Source of the DNA: Solobacterium sp. UBA1761
Lineage (GTDB): Bacteria > Bacillota_I > Bacilli_A > Erysipelotrichales > Erysipelotrichaceae
Length of the DNA stretch: 33,664 bases
Direction of reading: 5' to 3'
NCBI GenBank assembly: GCA_002315565.1
Contig: DCHD01000010.1
Coordinates: forward strand, 1,497-35,160
Position 1 is the stretch's first letter. Each line of letters starts with the position of its first letter. A model generated the notes under the pieces. It worked only from the letters and a program-made list of their open reading frames with translations. It did not search any database and had not been told where the DNA came from. Shown here one piece after another: positions 1-9,264 of this stretch. Both the position numbers and the translations under genes were made by a program.

Positions 1-39
1 ATCCCCGAAATATTTGACACTAACGAGTAGCATTTAATC

Positions 40-2526
40 TTATTCACTTACTTCTGTGTCTTCTGTAACAGCTTCTTCTTCCTGATGATCAAGCACAGTT
101 ACTGAGGATACGAATGCTCCATCAGCAAGTTTCATCAGTCTTACACCTTGAGTGTCTCTGCCCATTGTAGAAACATTCTCCAGATGTGTTCTGATTACGA
201 TGCCGTTGTTGGACATGATCATTACATCTTCGTCGCCGTTGACAGCTTTTAATGCAACCAGGTCACCATTCTTTTCGTTGATGTTGATTGACTTAACGCC
301 CTTGCCGCCTCTTGCTACAAGTCTATAGTCGTCCATCTCTGACATCTTGCCGTAGCCGTTCTTGGTTACTACCAGAACCTTACGTCCGTCTTTATCAGAA
401 AGTGCTCCGATAACTTCAGTAGTTTCTACTGACATACCCTTAACACCTGATGCGTTTCGGCCCATTTCACGAACACCACGTTCATCGAATCTGACAGCCT
501 TACCGTTTGCAGCACCGATAATGATTTCATCTTCGCCAGTTGTAAGCAGTACGTTGATAAGTTCATCATCTTCTTTCATGGTGATGGCAATCTTACCGTT
601 CTGTCTGATAGATTCGAATTCACCGGCAGGCACTCTCTTACATAAACCGCGTTTTGTTACGAAGAACAGGTATCCTTCATTTTCGTGGTCTCTGCTTACT
701 GGTACCAGCGATCTTACCTTTTCACCTTTTTCAATATTGATGATGTTGATGATAGGTGTGCCCTTGGCATTACGTGAAGCTTCAGGAACTTTGTAACCTT
801 TAATTCTGTAGACCTTACCTTTGTCAGTAAAGATCAGCAGGTAGTCATGAGTAGACATTGTAACGTTTTCAAATACAACGTCATCTTCATTCAGGCCCAT
901 ACCCTTGATTCCTACACCACCTCTATTCTGAGTCTTGTAGGTATTAATAGGAAGACGCTTGATGTAGTCCTTCATAGAAAGTGAAATTACGATGTCTTCC
1001 ATTGGAATGAGGTCTTCATCTTCAACGTCGATATCACCTTCAATAATTTCGGTACGTCTTTCATCATTGAACTTTTCTTTAATTGCAAGCAGTTCGTTCT
1101 TGATGATTTCAACAGCTCTGTAGTGGTTGGCCAGGATATCTTTAAGATCAGCAATCAGAACATATAGTTCTTTCAGTTCTTCTTCAACCTTTTCTCTCTG
1201 CAATCCTGTCAGTCTTCTAAGCTGCATATCAAGGATTGCTTTACCCTGAATTTCATCAATTCCGAATTTCTCATTCATTCTCTTGAGAGCTTCTGGATCA
1301 TCGCTTGAAGATTTGATTATGGCAATAATCTCATCGATATTGTCTAGGGCAATCTTTAAGCCTTCTAAGATATGAGCTCTTTCTTCAGACTTTTCAAGAT
1401 CGTACTTTGTTCTTCTTCTGATTACATCAATCTGGTGTTCAATGTAATATTCAATGATCTTCTTTACTGAAAGCAGCATTGGCTTGTTGTCGACAAGGAC
1501 GTTGTTATTTACACCAAATGATGCCTGAAGTGGAGTTAGTCTATACAGCTGGTTAAGGATAACATCAGGCTGTATATCTTTCTTTAATTCAATTTCAACG
1601 CGGATACCGTTTCTATCGTTTGACAGATCTCGCATATCAGCAAGACCATCAATAACCTTGTCTTTATGCAGGTCTGCAATCTTCTGAACCAGTACAGTTT
1701 TATTTACAAGGTAAGGTATTTCCCGGACAATAATCTTATGTTTGCCTCCAGGCATCTCTTCAACTTCAACTTTACTTCTTACAGTGATTGAACCTCTGCC
1801 TGTTTCATATGCCTGACGGATTCCACTTCTGCCTACGATGTAACCACCTGTTGGGAAGTCTGGTCCGTGAAGATAATTATCCATAATTTCCTGAATAGAA
1901 ATTTCAGGATTTTCAAGAACTGCAATTACTGAATCAATTGCTTCACCAAGATTGTGTGGTGGCATGTTGGTAGCCATACCAACCGCAATACCCATTGATC
2001 CGTTTACCAATAGATTTGGAAATCTTGAAGGAAGTACAACTGGTTCTTTAAGTCTTGCGTCGTAGTTATCTTTCCAGTCAATAGTATCTTTCTTGATATC
2101 CTGTAAAAGTTCAAGAGAGATCTTTGACATTCTTGCTTCGGTATAACGCATAGCCGCAGCTTCATCACCATCAATTGAACCGAAGTTACCATGTCCATCA
2201 ACAAGTGGATAACGGTATGAGAATGGCTGTGCCATACGAACCATTGTTTCATAAGCAGCGCTGTCACCGTGTGGATGGTATTTACCTAAAACATCACCGA
2301 CGATGTTAGCTGATTTTACATGTGGTTTATCTGGTGTATAACCACCGTTGAACATTGCCCACATAACTCTTCTGTGTACTGGTTTCATACCATCTCTGAT
2401 ATCTGGCAGTGCACGGTCGATGATTACGGACATTGAGTATGAAAGGAAGTTGTCTCTCATTTCAGAAGAGATATTAACTTCTCTCATTTTTCCATGATTG
2501 AAAAATCTGTTATCTAATTCTTCCAT
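40..2526 (-). CDS. gyrA: DNA gyrase subunit A
   Basis: This is the breakage-reunion subunit of DNA gyrase, which introduces negative supercoils together with GyrB in the cytoplasm. The 828-residue length is normal. The catalytic tyrosine is Y128 in AAMRYTEARM. The quinolone-determining segment GKYHPHGDSAAYE has Ser89 and Glu93, the usual susceptible-type residues in Bacillota. The GyrA box is QNRGGVG at 533-539, inside the C-terminal beta-pinwheel, which supports GyrA rather than ParC. It lies 10 bp downstream of gyrB and is the last gene of the S4-recF-gyrB-gyrA unit. The start is preceded by an AAGGAGGA-type ribosome-binding site at about 2530-2537. No terminator is visible in the 39 bases left after the stop. 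Confidence 0.98.
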   Translation of the reverse strand: MEELDNRFFNHGKMREVNISSEMRDNFLSYSMSVIIDRALPDIRDGMKPVHRRVMWAMFNGGYTPDKPHVKSANIVGDVLGKYHPHGDSAAYETMVRMAQPFSYRYPLVDGHGNFGSIDGDEAAAMRYTEARMSKISLELLQDIKKDTIDWKDNYDARLKEPVVLPSRFPNLLVNGSMGIAVGMATNMPPHNLGEAIDSVIAVLENPEISIQEIMDNYLHGPDFPTGGYIVGRSGIRQAYETGRGSITVRSKVEVEEMPGGKHKIIVREIPYLVNKTVLVQKIADLHKDKVIDGLADMRDLSNDRNGIRVEIELKKDIQPDVILNQLYRLTPLQASFGVNNNVLVDNKPMLLSVKKIIEYYIEHQIDVIRRRTKYDLEKSEERAHILEGLKIALDNIDEIIAIIKSSSDDPEALKRMNEKFGIDEIQGKAILDMQLRRLTGLQREKVEEELKELYVLIADLKDILANHYRAVEIIKNELLAIKEKFNDERRTEIIEGDIDVEDEDLIPMEDIVISLSMKDYIKRLPINTYKTQNRGGVGIKGMGLNEDDVVFENVTMSTHDYLLIFTDKGKVYRIKGYKVPEASRNAKGTPIINIINIEKGEKVRSLVPVSRDHENEGYLFFVTKRGLCKRVPAGEFESIRQNGKIAITMKEDDELINVLLTTGEDEIIIGAANGKAVRFDERGVREMGRNASGVKGMSVETTEVIGALSDKDGRKVLVVTKNGYGKMSEMDDYRLVARGGKGVKSININEKNGDLVALKAVNGDEDVMIMSNNGIVIRTHLENVSTMGRDTQGVRLMKLADGAFVSSVTVLDHQEEEAVTEDTEVSE

Positions 2527-2536
2527 GATGTCCTCC

Positions 2537-4477
2537 TTAAATATCCAGGTTCTTTACGAAGTGAGCATTCTCAACAATAAATTCCTTACGAGGCTCTACT
2601 TCATCACCCATCAGCATAGAGAATACCTGGTCTGCATCCATTGCATCTTCAATTGATACTCTCTTTAAAGTTCTGTGTTCAGGGTCAAGTGTTGTTTCCC
2701 AAAGCTGAGATGGGTCCATTTCACCAAGACCTTTGTATCGCTGAATATCATATTTTTCTTCACCGAAGTCACGTTTTGCAAGTTCAAGTTCTTCATCTGA
2801 ATAGCAGTAACGTAAAGTCTTTTGACCTTTGAAGAGTTTATAAAGTGGTGGCATTGCGATATAGACATAACCACCTTCTATTACTGGTCTAAAGAATCTG
2901 TACAGGAATGTCAGCATCAGTGTACAGATATGAGCACCATCAACATCGGCATCGGTCATAATTACAATTTTGTGATATCTAAGTTTAGTTACATCAACAT
3001 CATCACCAATTCCGCAGCCGAAAGCAGTAATCATACTTCTGATTTCAGCGTTGTCAAAGATTCTGTGAGTTCTTGCTTTTTCGACGTTCAGGATTTTTCC
3101 TCTTAATGGAAGGATGGCCTGATAGTCAGCGTTTCTGCCCTGGGTTGCTGAACCGCCGGCAGAATTACCTTCGACGATATAGATTTCACAGAATTCAGGA
3201 TTTCTGTTTGCACAGTCTCTTAATTTACCTGGCATGTTGCCAAGTTCAAGAGATGATTTTCTTCTTGTTGTTTCTCTGGCTTTCTGAGCTGCAACACGAG
3301 CTTCAGCAGCAGTCTTTGCTTTTTCAAGAATTATTTTTGCGACTGCCGGATTTTCCAGAAGGTAACGTTTCATGTAGTCACCGAATATTTTGTTGACTAC
3401 AATTTTAACTTCTGCATTACCGAGTTTACCTTTAGTCTGTCCTTCATACTGAGGGTCAGGATGTTTAACAGATATAATGGCAGTCAGACCTTCTTTTAAG
3501 TCATCCTGAGAAAGGTTTGCATCATCCTTCTTTAGGAAGTTGTTGTCTTTTGCATACTGGTTGATTACTCTTGCCAGTGTCTGTCTGAAACCATCAAGAT
3601 GCATACCTCCATCTGGAGTCAGGATATTGTTACAGAAAGCATATACCTGTTCTGAATATGAAGAGTTATACTGAAGTGCAACTTCAACAGCAATATTTGT
3701 TTCTTCATCCTGTCCGTCACAATAAAGAATATCTTCAATAATTGGAGTCTGTGTTTCGTTCAGGAATGCAACATATTCTTTAATACCACCTTCATAAAGG
3801 AAGTTGTGAGACTGATGTCCATCTTCTTTCAGCCAATGGAATTCAATTGAAATTCCTTTATTAAGGAAAGCAATCTGTCTCAATCTTTCATAAAGAGTTG
3901 TATAGTTGTAGACTGTTCCTTCTTTAAAGATTTCTCCATCAGCCTTAAATCTTACCTTTGAACCGGTCTTATCAGGATCACATGGTCCAACTTCTTTTAA
4001 TGGCTGTTCAACGTGACCACCGTTTGAAAATCTTACAAAATATTCTTTTCCGTTTTTATAGATTGTAACTTCCAGCCACTTTGAAAGAGCATTAACAACA
4101 GAAGCACCTACACCATGTAAACCACCTGATACCTTATAGGCACCACCACCGAATTTACCTCCGGCATGAAGTACAGTAAAGATTGTTTCAACAGTTGAGA
4201 TACCGGTCTTTGGGTGAATCTCTGTTGGCATACCTCGACCATTATCTTCTACAGTAACAACATCATCCTGATCTACTGATACAGATACTTTAGTTGCATA
4301 TCCTGCCAAAGCTTCATCGATACCGTTATCGACAATTTCCCATACCAGATGATGAAGACCTCTTTCAGATGTTGTACCGATGTACATACCTGGTCTTTTT
4401 CTTACGGCTTCAAGTCCTTCAAGTACCTGAATATCATCAGATGTATAGTTATCATGATCAATACTTGTATTAGACAT
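2537..4477 (-). CDS. gyrB: DNA gyrase subunit B
   Basis: This is the ATPase subunit of gyrase. It has 646 residues: a GHKL ATPase domain (EIVDN with N51, VEDNGRGM with D78, the GLHGVGAS loop at 119-126), a transducer domain, then a TOPRIM domain (EIYIVEG with E436; TDADVDG with D509 and D511). The short spacing between TOPRIM and the C-terminus is typical of Gram-positive GyrB. The codon at 3164-3166 reads AAT, so the almost invariant EGDSAGG motif is EGNSAGG here, with Asn438. The start overlaps the recF end by 8 bp, and its GGAGG ribosome-binding site is encoded by the last recF codons, so the two genes are probably translationally coupled. Confidence 0.97.
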   Translation of the reverse strand: MSNTSIDHDNYTSDDIQVLEGLEAVRKRPGMYIGTTSERGLHHLVWEIVDNGIDEALAGYATKVSVSVDQDDVVTVEDNGRGMPTEIHPKTGISTVETIFTVLHAGGKFGGGAYKVSGGLHGVGASVVNALSKWLEVTIYKNGKEYFVRFSNGGHVEQPLKEVGPCDPDKTGSKVRFKADGEIFKEGTVYNYTTLYERLRQIAFLNKGISIEFHWLKEDGHQSHNFLYEGGIKEYVAFLNETQTPIIEDILYCDGQDEETNIAVEVALQYNSSYSEQVYAFCNNILTPDGGMHLDGFRQTLARVINQYAKDNNFLKKDDANLSQDDLKEGLTAIISVKHPDPQYEGQTKGKLGNAEVKIVVNKIFGDYMKRYLLENPAVAKIILEKAKTAAEARVAAQKARETTRRKSSLELGNMPGKLRDCANRNPEFCEIYIVEGNSAGGSATQGRNADYQAILPLRGKILNVEKARTHRIFDNAEIRSMITAFGCGIGDDVDVTKLRYHKIVIMTDADVDGAHICTLMLTFLYRFFRPVIEGGYVYIAMPPLYKLFKGQKTLRYCYSDEELELAKRDFGEEKYDIQRYKGLGEMDPSQLWETTLDPEHRTLKRVSIEDAMDADQVFSMLMGDEVEPRKEFIVENAHFVKNLDI

Positions 4478-5516
4478 ATAATCCTCCTTCTAAATCTATA
4501 AGCTTGTACTCTCTGTTTATTTCAACAGGGAGATCAGTGTTTGTAATAATAATCTGTGTTTCTTTTGGAAATATACTTAATAATCTTTTCTGATTTGTCT
4601 GATCAAGTTCTGAAAGAACATCATCAAGAAGTACAATCGGCATATTTCCACACATCTTTTTAATGTAGTAAGCCAGTGCCATTTTAAATGAAATAAGTAC
4701 CATTCTTTTCTGTCCCTGACTTGCCACTTCATTTATTTCCTTATCATCCATATAGAAACTGTAGTCGTCATGGTGAACTCCGACAGTTGCATAGTGATAG
4801 AAGAAATCTTTTTCTCTGCTTTTCGCAAGAGTCTCTTTTATTTCAGAAACATTGCAACATTTCCGGTAACTGATTTTTATTTTTGAATCAAGTCCCGAAA
4901 TATTTTGATACAGGAAGGAAATGTTGTTGTTTACAAACTCAAAGAATTTTTCTCTTTCCTTAATAACTTCTTCAATATAAGGAACCATCATCTCATCAAT
5001 ACTGTCGAGATATGTGATATCAGGATTTACTTCTTTTAAGAGTCTGTTTTTATCTTTAAGAAGAGCATTATATCTTAACAGTGATTCCAGATAATTTTTA
5101 AAAATCTTGCCAAGTTCTATATCTAATAGTTTTCTTCTTTCTTTTGGAGACTGATTGAACAGTTCAAGATCACTCGGTTTGAAAAGTACACAGTTTACCT
5201 TACCGATAAAATCAGAAGTTTTCTTAATATGATTTCCGTTATAGAAAAGTGATTTGTTGTCTTTATTGATCACTACCTTATAATTTCCACCATCAGCATT
5301 AACTTCGATTCTGGCATACTCTTCATTTTCTTTAATCAAAGACTGATCATTCATGGTACGGAATGATTTGGTATTGGAAACAACAATCAGACTTTCAAGA
5401 ATATTTGTTTTTCCTATTCCATTTTTTCCAATAATCAGATTAAGACTTTGATCAAATTCAAATGAAGCAGTTGTGTAATTTCGATAGTTATTAAGTTTCA
5501 GAGTCTTTACTGACAT
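4470..5516 (-). CDS. recF: DNA replication and repair protein RecF
   Basis: RecF is an SMC-like ATPase that helps load RecA at single-strand gaps with RecO and RecR. The 348-residue protein has a Walker A motif GKNGIGKTN at about 30-38, a central helical region, the ABC-type signature area around EVASQGQKR, and a Walker B motif VLLDDVLSELD. These are the usual RecF landmarks and the length is normal. The start overlaps the end of the upstream S4 gene by 10 bp, and its end overlaps gyrB by 8 bp. This is the classical origin-proximal arrangement of Bacillota. Confidence 0.97.
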   Translation of the reverse strand: MSVKTLKLNNYRNYTTASFEFDQSLNLIIGKNGIGKTNILESLIVVSNTKSFRTMNDQSLIKENEEYARIEVNADGGNYKVVINKDNKSLFYNGNHIKKTSDFIGKVNCVLFKPSDLELFNQSPKERRKLLDIELGKIFKNYLESLLRYNALLKDKNRLLKEVNPDITYLDSIDEMMVPYIEEVIKEREKFFEFVNNNISFLYQNISGLDSKIKISYRKCCNVSEIKETLAKSREKDFFYHYATVGVHHDDYSFYMDDKEINEVASQGQKRMVLISFKMALAYYIKKMCGNMPIVLLDDVLSELDQTNQKRLLSIFPKETQIIITNTDLPVEINREYKLIDLEGGLYV

Positions 5517-5719
5517 ATAGTATATTCGTTACCCTGAATTTTAATAACATCGCCAGCTCTGAGTTTTCTTCCTCTTCTGTTGTCTGGACAATCATTAACA
5601 ATCACTGTATTGGTAGCAAGGAAGTATTTTTCTTCTCCTCCTGTACTTACCAGATCAGCGATTTTCAGTAATTGGCCAAGTGTGATGTATTCATCGTGAA
5701 TTCGTATATCTTTTTTCAT
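5507..5719 (-). CDS. yaaA: S4-domain RNA-binding protein (YaaA type)
   Basis: This 70-residue protein is an S4-like RNA-binding domain. It has the family pattern ITLGQLLKIADLVSTGGE near the N-terminus and RRGRKLRAGDVI near the C-terminus. Proteins of this type lie between dnaN and recF in most Bacillota and are thought to bind structured RNA, possibly in ribosome assembly; the exact role is not established. The gene is first in its unit: a good promoter lies just upstream, and its end overlaps recF by 10 bp. Confidence 0.9.
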   Translation of the reverse strand: MKKDIRIHDEYITLGQLLKIADLVSTGGEEKYFLATNTVIVNDCPDNRRGRKLRAGDVIKIQGNEYTICQ

Positions 5720-5733
5720 AATTAACCGTCAAA

Positions 5734-5762
5734 ATTATAACATTTGGTGATTTTTTTGTCAT
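5734..5762 (-). promoter_or_regulatory. Promoter of S4-recF-gyrB-gyrA
   Basis: On the minus strand there is ATGACA (5762-5757), a 17-base spacer and TATAAT (5739-5734). This is a near-consensus housekeeping sigma promoter ending 14 bases before the S4 gene start. It lies just after the dnaN terminator, so the recombination and gyrase genes can be expressed independently of dnaA-dnaN. Confidence 0.75.
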
Positions 5763-5800
5763 ATACAAAAATTTCATTTTTTATTTATACAACCATACAC

Positions 5801-5830
5801 AAAAATAAAAACCACGATTTTCGTGGTTTT
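5801..5830 (-). terminator. Terminator of dnaN
   Basis: A perfect 10-bp stem (AAAACCACGA with TCGTGGTTTT) and 3-base loop occupy 5808-5830. On the minus strand it is followed by a T-rich tail. It begins 24 bases after the dnaN stop. The T-tract on the plus side means it could act in both directions, but no plus-strand gene enters it. Confidence 0.8.
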
Positions 5831-5853
5831 TTAGGCTTTATTTTTAATTTTGC

Positions 5854-6966
5854 TTATTTATAGGTTCTTACAGGTGATATTAACTGAATGAGTGATTTAT
5901 CTTCATCATCAGTAATAATTATCGGTTTAAGTTCACCAGAGAATGACAGTGTAATTACATCTGCAGCTATAGCTTTGATAGCATCCTGAAGATACTTGCT
6001 TGAACATGAAATCTGTAACGGATCACCAGTATAAGATACAACTGACATTTTTCCAAAGAATGAAGAAAGTGAATCTGATGAAGTAAGATTGATACATCCT
6101 TCATTTATTTCCAGTTTAATTACTGACTTACCTTCACCTCTGATAAAAGATGTACGGTCAAGCTGATTCAGCATTTCTCTTGAGTTAACTTTAAGAATCT
6201 GAGTAAAGTTTGAAGGTAAAAGTTTTGAAGTATCAGGGAAGATATCATCCAGTAATCTTGTTTTGATTACAGTATTTCCAAACATAAAGAAGATCTGCTG
6301 ATTATCAATTGCAATATTTACAGAATCAATGTTGCCGATGCTTCTTGATACTTCAACAAGATATTTAGCTGGAACAGTGATATTGAAGTCATGAATATTT
6401 TCTACTTCAACAGTTTTATAAGCAAGACGGTAAGAATCGGTTGCATTGATTACAAGTTTTCCATCTTTACTTACCATATTCACACCAGTAAGAACAGGTC
6501 TGGTTTCTTTATCTGAACAGGCAAATGCAGTTTTGTTTACAGCATCGGAAAATACTTCTGTATTAATTGTGAATGGTTCAGTTGAAACTTCAAAAGAAAT
6601 ATTAGGATAATCAAGTGCTCTTACACCATTAACGGTATATTTACTTGTACCACCAAGTATTTCAATAAGTGTTCCATCAACTACAGCAATATTAATAGAT
6701 TCACTGTCTACTTTACGGATAATTTCCAGTAAGTATTTAGCATCAACAACAATCTCACCTTCTTCTTCAATAGTAAGAATATTATTTTCATTTGTAAGTA
6801 CAGTTTTGATAGAAATGTTTGAATCAGATGCCAGAACAGTAAGTGTATCATTCTGTCCAATAATTTTTATACAGGATAATACTGGCAAAGGAGTTGTAGA
6901 AGATACAGCCTTACTAGCAACAGTCAGTGCTTCCAGAAAATCTTTTTTAGCAATTTTGAAATTCAT
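5854..6966 (-). CDS. dnaN: DNA polymerase III beta sliding clamp
   Basis: This is the 370-residue beta clamp, which encircles DNA as a dimer and tethers polymerase III. The N-terminus MNFKIAKKDFLEALTVASKA, the middle region with ETRPVLTGVN and the C-terminus ending LISPVRTYK are characteristic, the latter forming part of the protein-binding pocket region. Length and the three-domain organisation are normal. The start has a strong AAAAGGAGA ribosome-binding site about 7 bases upstream. It lies 136 bp downstream of dnaA, and a terminator follows it. Confidence 0.98.
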   Translation of the reverse strand: MNFKIAKKDFLEALTVASKAVSSTTPLPVLSCIKIIGQNDTLTVLASDSNISIKTVLTNENNILTIEEEGEIVVDAKYLLEIIRKVDSESINIAVVDGTLIEILGGTSKYTVNGVRALDYPNISFEVSTEPFTINTEVFSDAVNKTAFACSDKETRPVLTGVNMVSKDGKLVINATDSYRLAYKTVEVENIHDFNITVPAKYLVEVSRSIGNIDSVNIAIDNQQIFFMFGNTVIKTRLLDDIFPDTSKLLPSNFTQILKVNSREMLNQLDRTSFIRGEGKSVIKLEINEGCINLTSSDSLSSFFGKMSVVSYTGDPLQISCSSKYLQDAIKAIAADVITLSFSGELKPIIITDDEDKSLIQLISPVRTYK

Positions 6967-7102
6967 GTCGTCTCCTTTTTATATATTTTCTTAATCAATT
7001 ATTATTAAGGGTGTTAGTTTTGTGGATAAATAACAGACAGCCTTTATTTATAAGACTATTCTATCATTTTTACAGTGTTGATAAATTGTGAAGGAATGTG
7101 GA
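6967..7102 (-). promoter_or_regulatory. dnaA-dnaN intergenic region with DnaA box
   Basis: This AT-rich spacer contains a perfect DnaA box on the minus strand (TTATCCACAA at 7029-7020). A one-mismatch copy (TAATCCACA, 7105-7097) overlaps the dnaA stop codon. Many Bacillota carry a second DnaA-box cluster between dnaA and dnaN that works with the upstream cluster. Here it amounts to one or two boxes. I see no convincing separate dnaN promoter. Confidence 0.6.
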
Positions 7103-8446
7103 TTATCTGAGCTTGGCTTCAATCTCATTAATAGCTTTAAGATATAAAGAATTGGTTTTAATTTCTTTTTCCACTTTTTCACAGGCACTCATTACGGTTG
7201 AATGATCTCTTTTACCAAACTCATTACCGATTTCCTGATATGGGCAGTCAAGCATTCTTCTACACAAATACATAGCAATATGTCTGGCAGTAGATATGTT
7301 TGCTGTTTTATTTTTACTTACCAGTTGGGTTGCAGTCAGATTGTAATAATCACAGACAACTTTCTTAATCTTTTTAACTGACAGTTCACCTTTGTTTTCT
7401 GTAAGCTGATCTCTGAAGGCTTCAGTTGCCAGTTTTAAAGTTATACGGTCACCATCATCCGCGAAGTTGATCGCATAGAACAGTAATCTGTTGATTGCTC
7501 CTTCAAGACTTCTGACATCAGTTGAAAAGTTAGTTGCAATATAACTTAATACCTCATCATCAATATTCAGTGTGTTGATGGTGTTATTGGAAATCTTCAT
7601 CTTGACGATTGATAAAGATGTTTCAAATTCAGGAGCTTCAATATTTACACTTAATCCCTGATTGAAACGGGAGATAATCCTTTCTTCCAAACCGGTAATA
7701 TCGGCCGGCAGCCTGTCGGCTGTGATACATACCTGCTTACGGTTATTGATAAGATCATTGAATACAGAGAAAAATACTTCATGAGTCTTATCTTTACCGG
7801 CAATAAACTGAATATCATCAACAAGCAATAGATCCAGATTTCTGAAACTTGCCTTGAATTCATCAAGAGTCTTATCTTTACTTGCACGGTATACACCTTC
7901 CACAAAATCAAGACCACTGATCAGACAGATCCTGGCATTTGACTTTAATGATTTAACACGATTACCAATCGCATTGAGTAAATGAGTTTTACCCAGACCT
8001 GAATTACCATAGATAAATAAAGGATTATAAAGTGCACCAAGGTTCTCGGCTACAGTTCTTGAAGCCAGCTGAGCAGAAATGTTTGACTTACCGATAACGA
8101 AATTGGTGAATGTATAATTCTGATCAAGTTCCTTCGAAAGATTGATTGAAGAAGTCAGCTGTTCTTTAATTCCATCATCATAATCACTCTGCTGAATGAA
8201 TTTTACTTTTATATGCTGACCAACAGTTGTCTCCAGACAGTCTTCAATGGTCTCTCTGTTTGAATTGAGCATAGTAAAATGGATGAAATTTGGTGCAACA
8301 ATAACTGCTTCGTTTTCATCAATACTTGCCATCTTGGATGTAGTAATATACATATCAAAGACCTCCTGCTCAATGCGGTTTGTCTTTGAAATTTCATTCA
8401 GTACATCTGACCAGATTTTCTGGATATAAAACTCGTTGGTAGTCAT
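7103..8446 (-). CDS. dnaA: Chromosomal replication initiator DnaA
   Basis: DnaA binds DnaA boxes and melts the origin in its ATP form. I start it at 8446 (MTTNEFYIQKIW, 447 residues). The open frame reaches upstream to 8680, but those 78 residues lie in the DnaA-box region and look unlike any DnaA. Domain I is residues 1-80. Domain III has Walker A GNSGLGKTH and Walker B LLVDDIQF. Domain IV carries the signature around KRDHSTVMSACEKVE that contacts the DnaA box. A TATAAT element (8474-8469) lies upstream with a DnaA box next to it, consistent with autoregulation. Confidence 0.97.
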   Translation of the reverse strand: MTTNEFYIQKIWSDVLNEISKTNRIEQEVFDMYITTSKMASIDENEAVIVAPNFIHFTMLNSNRETIEDCLETTVGQHIKVKFIQQSDYDDGIKEQLTSSINLSKELDQNYTFTNFVIGKSNISAQLASRTVAENLGALYNPLFIYGNSGLGKTHLLNAIGNRVKSLKSNARICLISGLDFVEGVYRASKDKTLDEFKASFRNLDLLLVDDIQFIAGKDKTHEVFFSVFNDLINNRKQVCITADRLPADITGLEERIISRFNQGLSVNIEAPEFETSLSIVKMKISNNTINTLNIDDEVLSYIATNFSTDVRSLEGAINRLLFYAINFADDGDRITLKLATEAFRDQLTENKGELSVKKIKKVVCDYYNLTATQLVSKNKTANISTARHIAMYLCRRMLDCPYQEIGNEFGKRDHSTVMSACEKVEKEIKTNSLYLKAINEIEAKLR

Positions 8447-8790
8447 AAATATACTCTTGTGCTTTTTTATTATATAGATAATTTTCCACAATAAAATAAG
8501 AAAATATTTACATTTATCCACAATCCACAAACGAGAAGTTTTCCACAATGCATAAATACTGCGTTTCCGTGAGTTTTCCACATTTATCCACAATTTTTCA
8601 AAAGTTAATAAATTAGTCACATATTCACAAAATGTTGAGAAATGTTGAAAAGATAACACAATAAACATCACTTTCCACACTCTTTATCAACAATAAATCC
8701 TTTATTTAAATAACAATACAGACTTATCCACATTTTTCACAATATGTGGGATATATAAAAAGAATAATGTGGAAAGGTTATAATTTAGTC
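8447..8790. other. Replication origin oriC
   Basis: This non-coding region lies between divergent dnaA and the first rightward gene. It holds three perfect DnaA boxes TTATCCACA in one orientation (8514-8522, 8584-8592, 8724-8732). Close variants TTTTCCACA lie at 8482-8490, 8539-8547 and 8574-8582, and TTTTTCACA at 8733-8741. A weaker CTTTCCACA is at 8671-8679 and its inverse at 8768-8776. Very AT-rich stretches at 8593-8625 and 8690-8720 are candidates for the unwinding element. Genes on both sides are transcribed away from it, as expected for an origin. Confidence 0.88.
8779..8784 (+). promoter_or_regulatory. -10 element close to Nudix start
   Basis: A perfect TATAAT ends 6 bases before the ATG at 8791. 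If used, transcription would start at or beside the ATG, giving a leaderless message. No good -35 hexamer is visible at 16-18 bases. The same geometry recurs at several genes in this window. Confidence 0.45.
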
Positions 8791-9255
8791 ATGGAAAGAT
8801 TTGAAGAATGCATTTTTACCAACATGTGTCTTATAAGAAAAGGTGAAGATATCCTCATCCAGATCAGAACCAAATCAGACTGGCCAGGTGTAACCTTCCC
8901 AGGAGGACATGTGGAAAAAGGTGAAAGTTTCGACGATGCAGTCAAAAGAGAAGTAAAAGAAGAAACCGGACTGACTTTAAACAGCGCAAAACTTAAGGCC
9001 ATCGAAGAATTCAAATCGATCAAAGGTGAAGACAGACATGTCATCCTGTTATATGAATCTGATGACTTTACCGGCGAAATAACTTCTGTCGGTAAACAAG
9101 AAGATAAGATAATGTGGATTAAAGAGAGCGAACTCTTCAATATGCCTTTAAGTGATGACCTCGATGTCATGTATAAAGCCATAGTAGACGACAAAATATC
9201 TGAGCTTGTCTATTACTATGATGAAAACGGCGAATACAGAAAGAAATTTGTCTAG
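8791..9255 (+). CDS. Nudix hydrolase (8-oxo-dGTP diphosphatase-like)
   Basis: Nudix enzymes hydrolyse nucleoside diphosphate derivatives, often oxidised dGTP. The Nudix box runs from G39 to L61 and is complete (GHVEKGE, then REVKEETGL), with the metal-binding glutamates present. The sequence FTNMCLI near the N-terminus is typical of the MutX/YtkD-like group, but the substrate cannot be read from the sequence. I choose ATG 8791 (154 residues). The frame stays open to an ATG at 8746, but that region overlaps the origin and lacks family similarity. There is no Shine-Dalgarno at normal distance. The RluA-type gene follows after 9 bp. Confidence 0.85.
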   Translation: MERFEECIFTNMCLIRKGEDILIQIRTKSDWPGVTFPGGHVEKGESFDDAVKREVKEETGLTLNSAKLKAIEEFKSIKGEDRHVILLYESDDFTGEITSVGKQEDKIMWIKESELFNMPLSDDLDVMYKAIVDDKISELVYYYDENGEYRKKFV

Positions 9256-9264
9256 GGTGATGAT

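Noticed and set aside
362..796. Plus-strand open frame of 144 codons inside gyrA
   Set aside because: It is the antisense shadow of a conserved gyrA region, has no ribosome-binding site and is rich in Ser/Thr/Pro as expected from reading coding DNA backwards.
2425..2465. Quinolone-resistance change in GyrA
   Set aside because: Reading GyrA itself, Ser89 and Glu93 are the usual susceptible residues for Bacillota; only GyrB has an unusual residue.
8447..8680. N-terminal extension of dnaA by 78 codons
   Set aside because: The region is packed with DnaA boxes and its translation resembles no DnaA domain; the normal start is at 8446.
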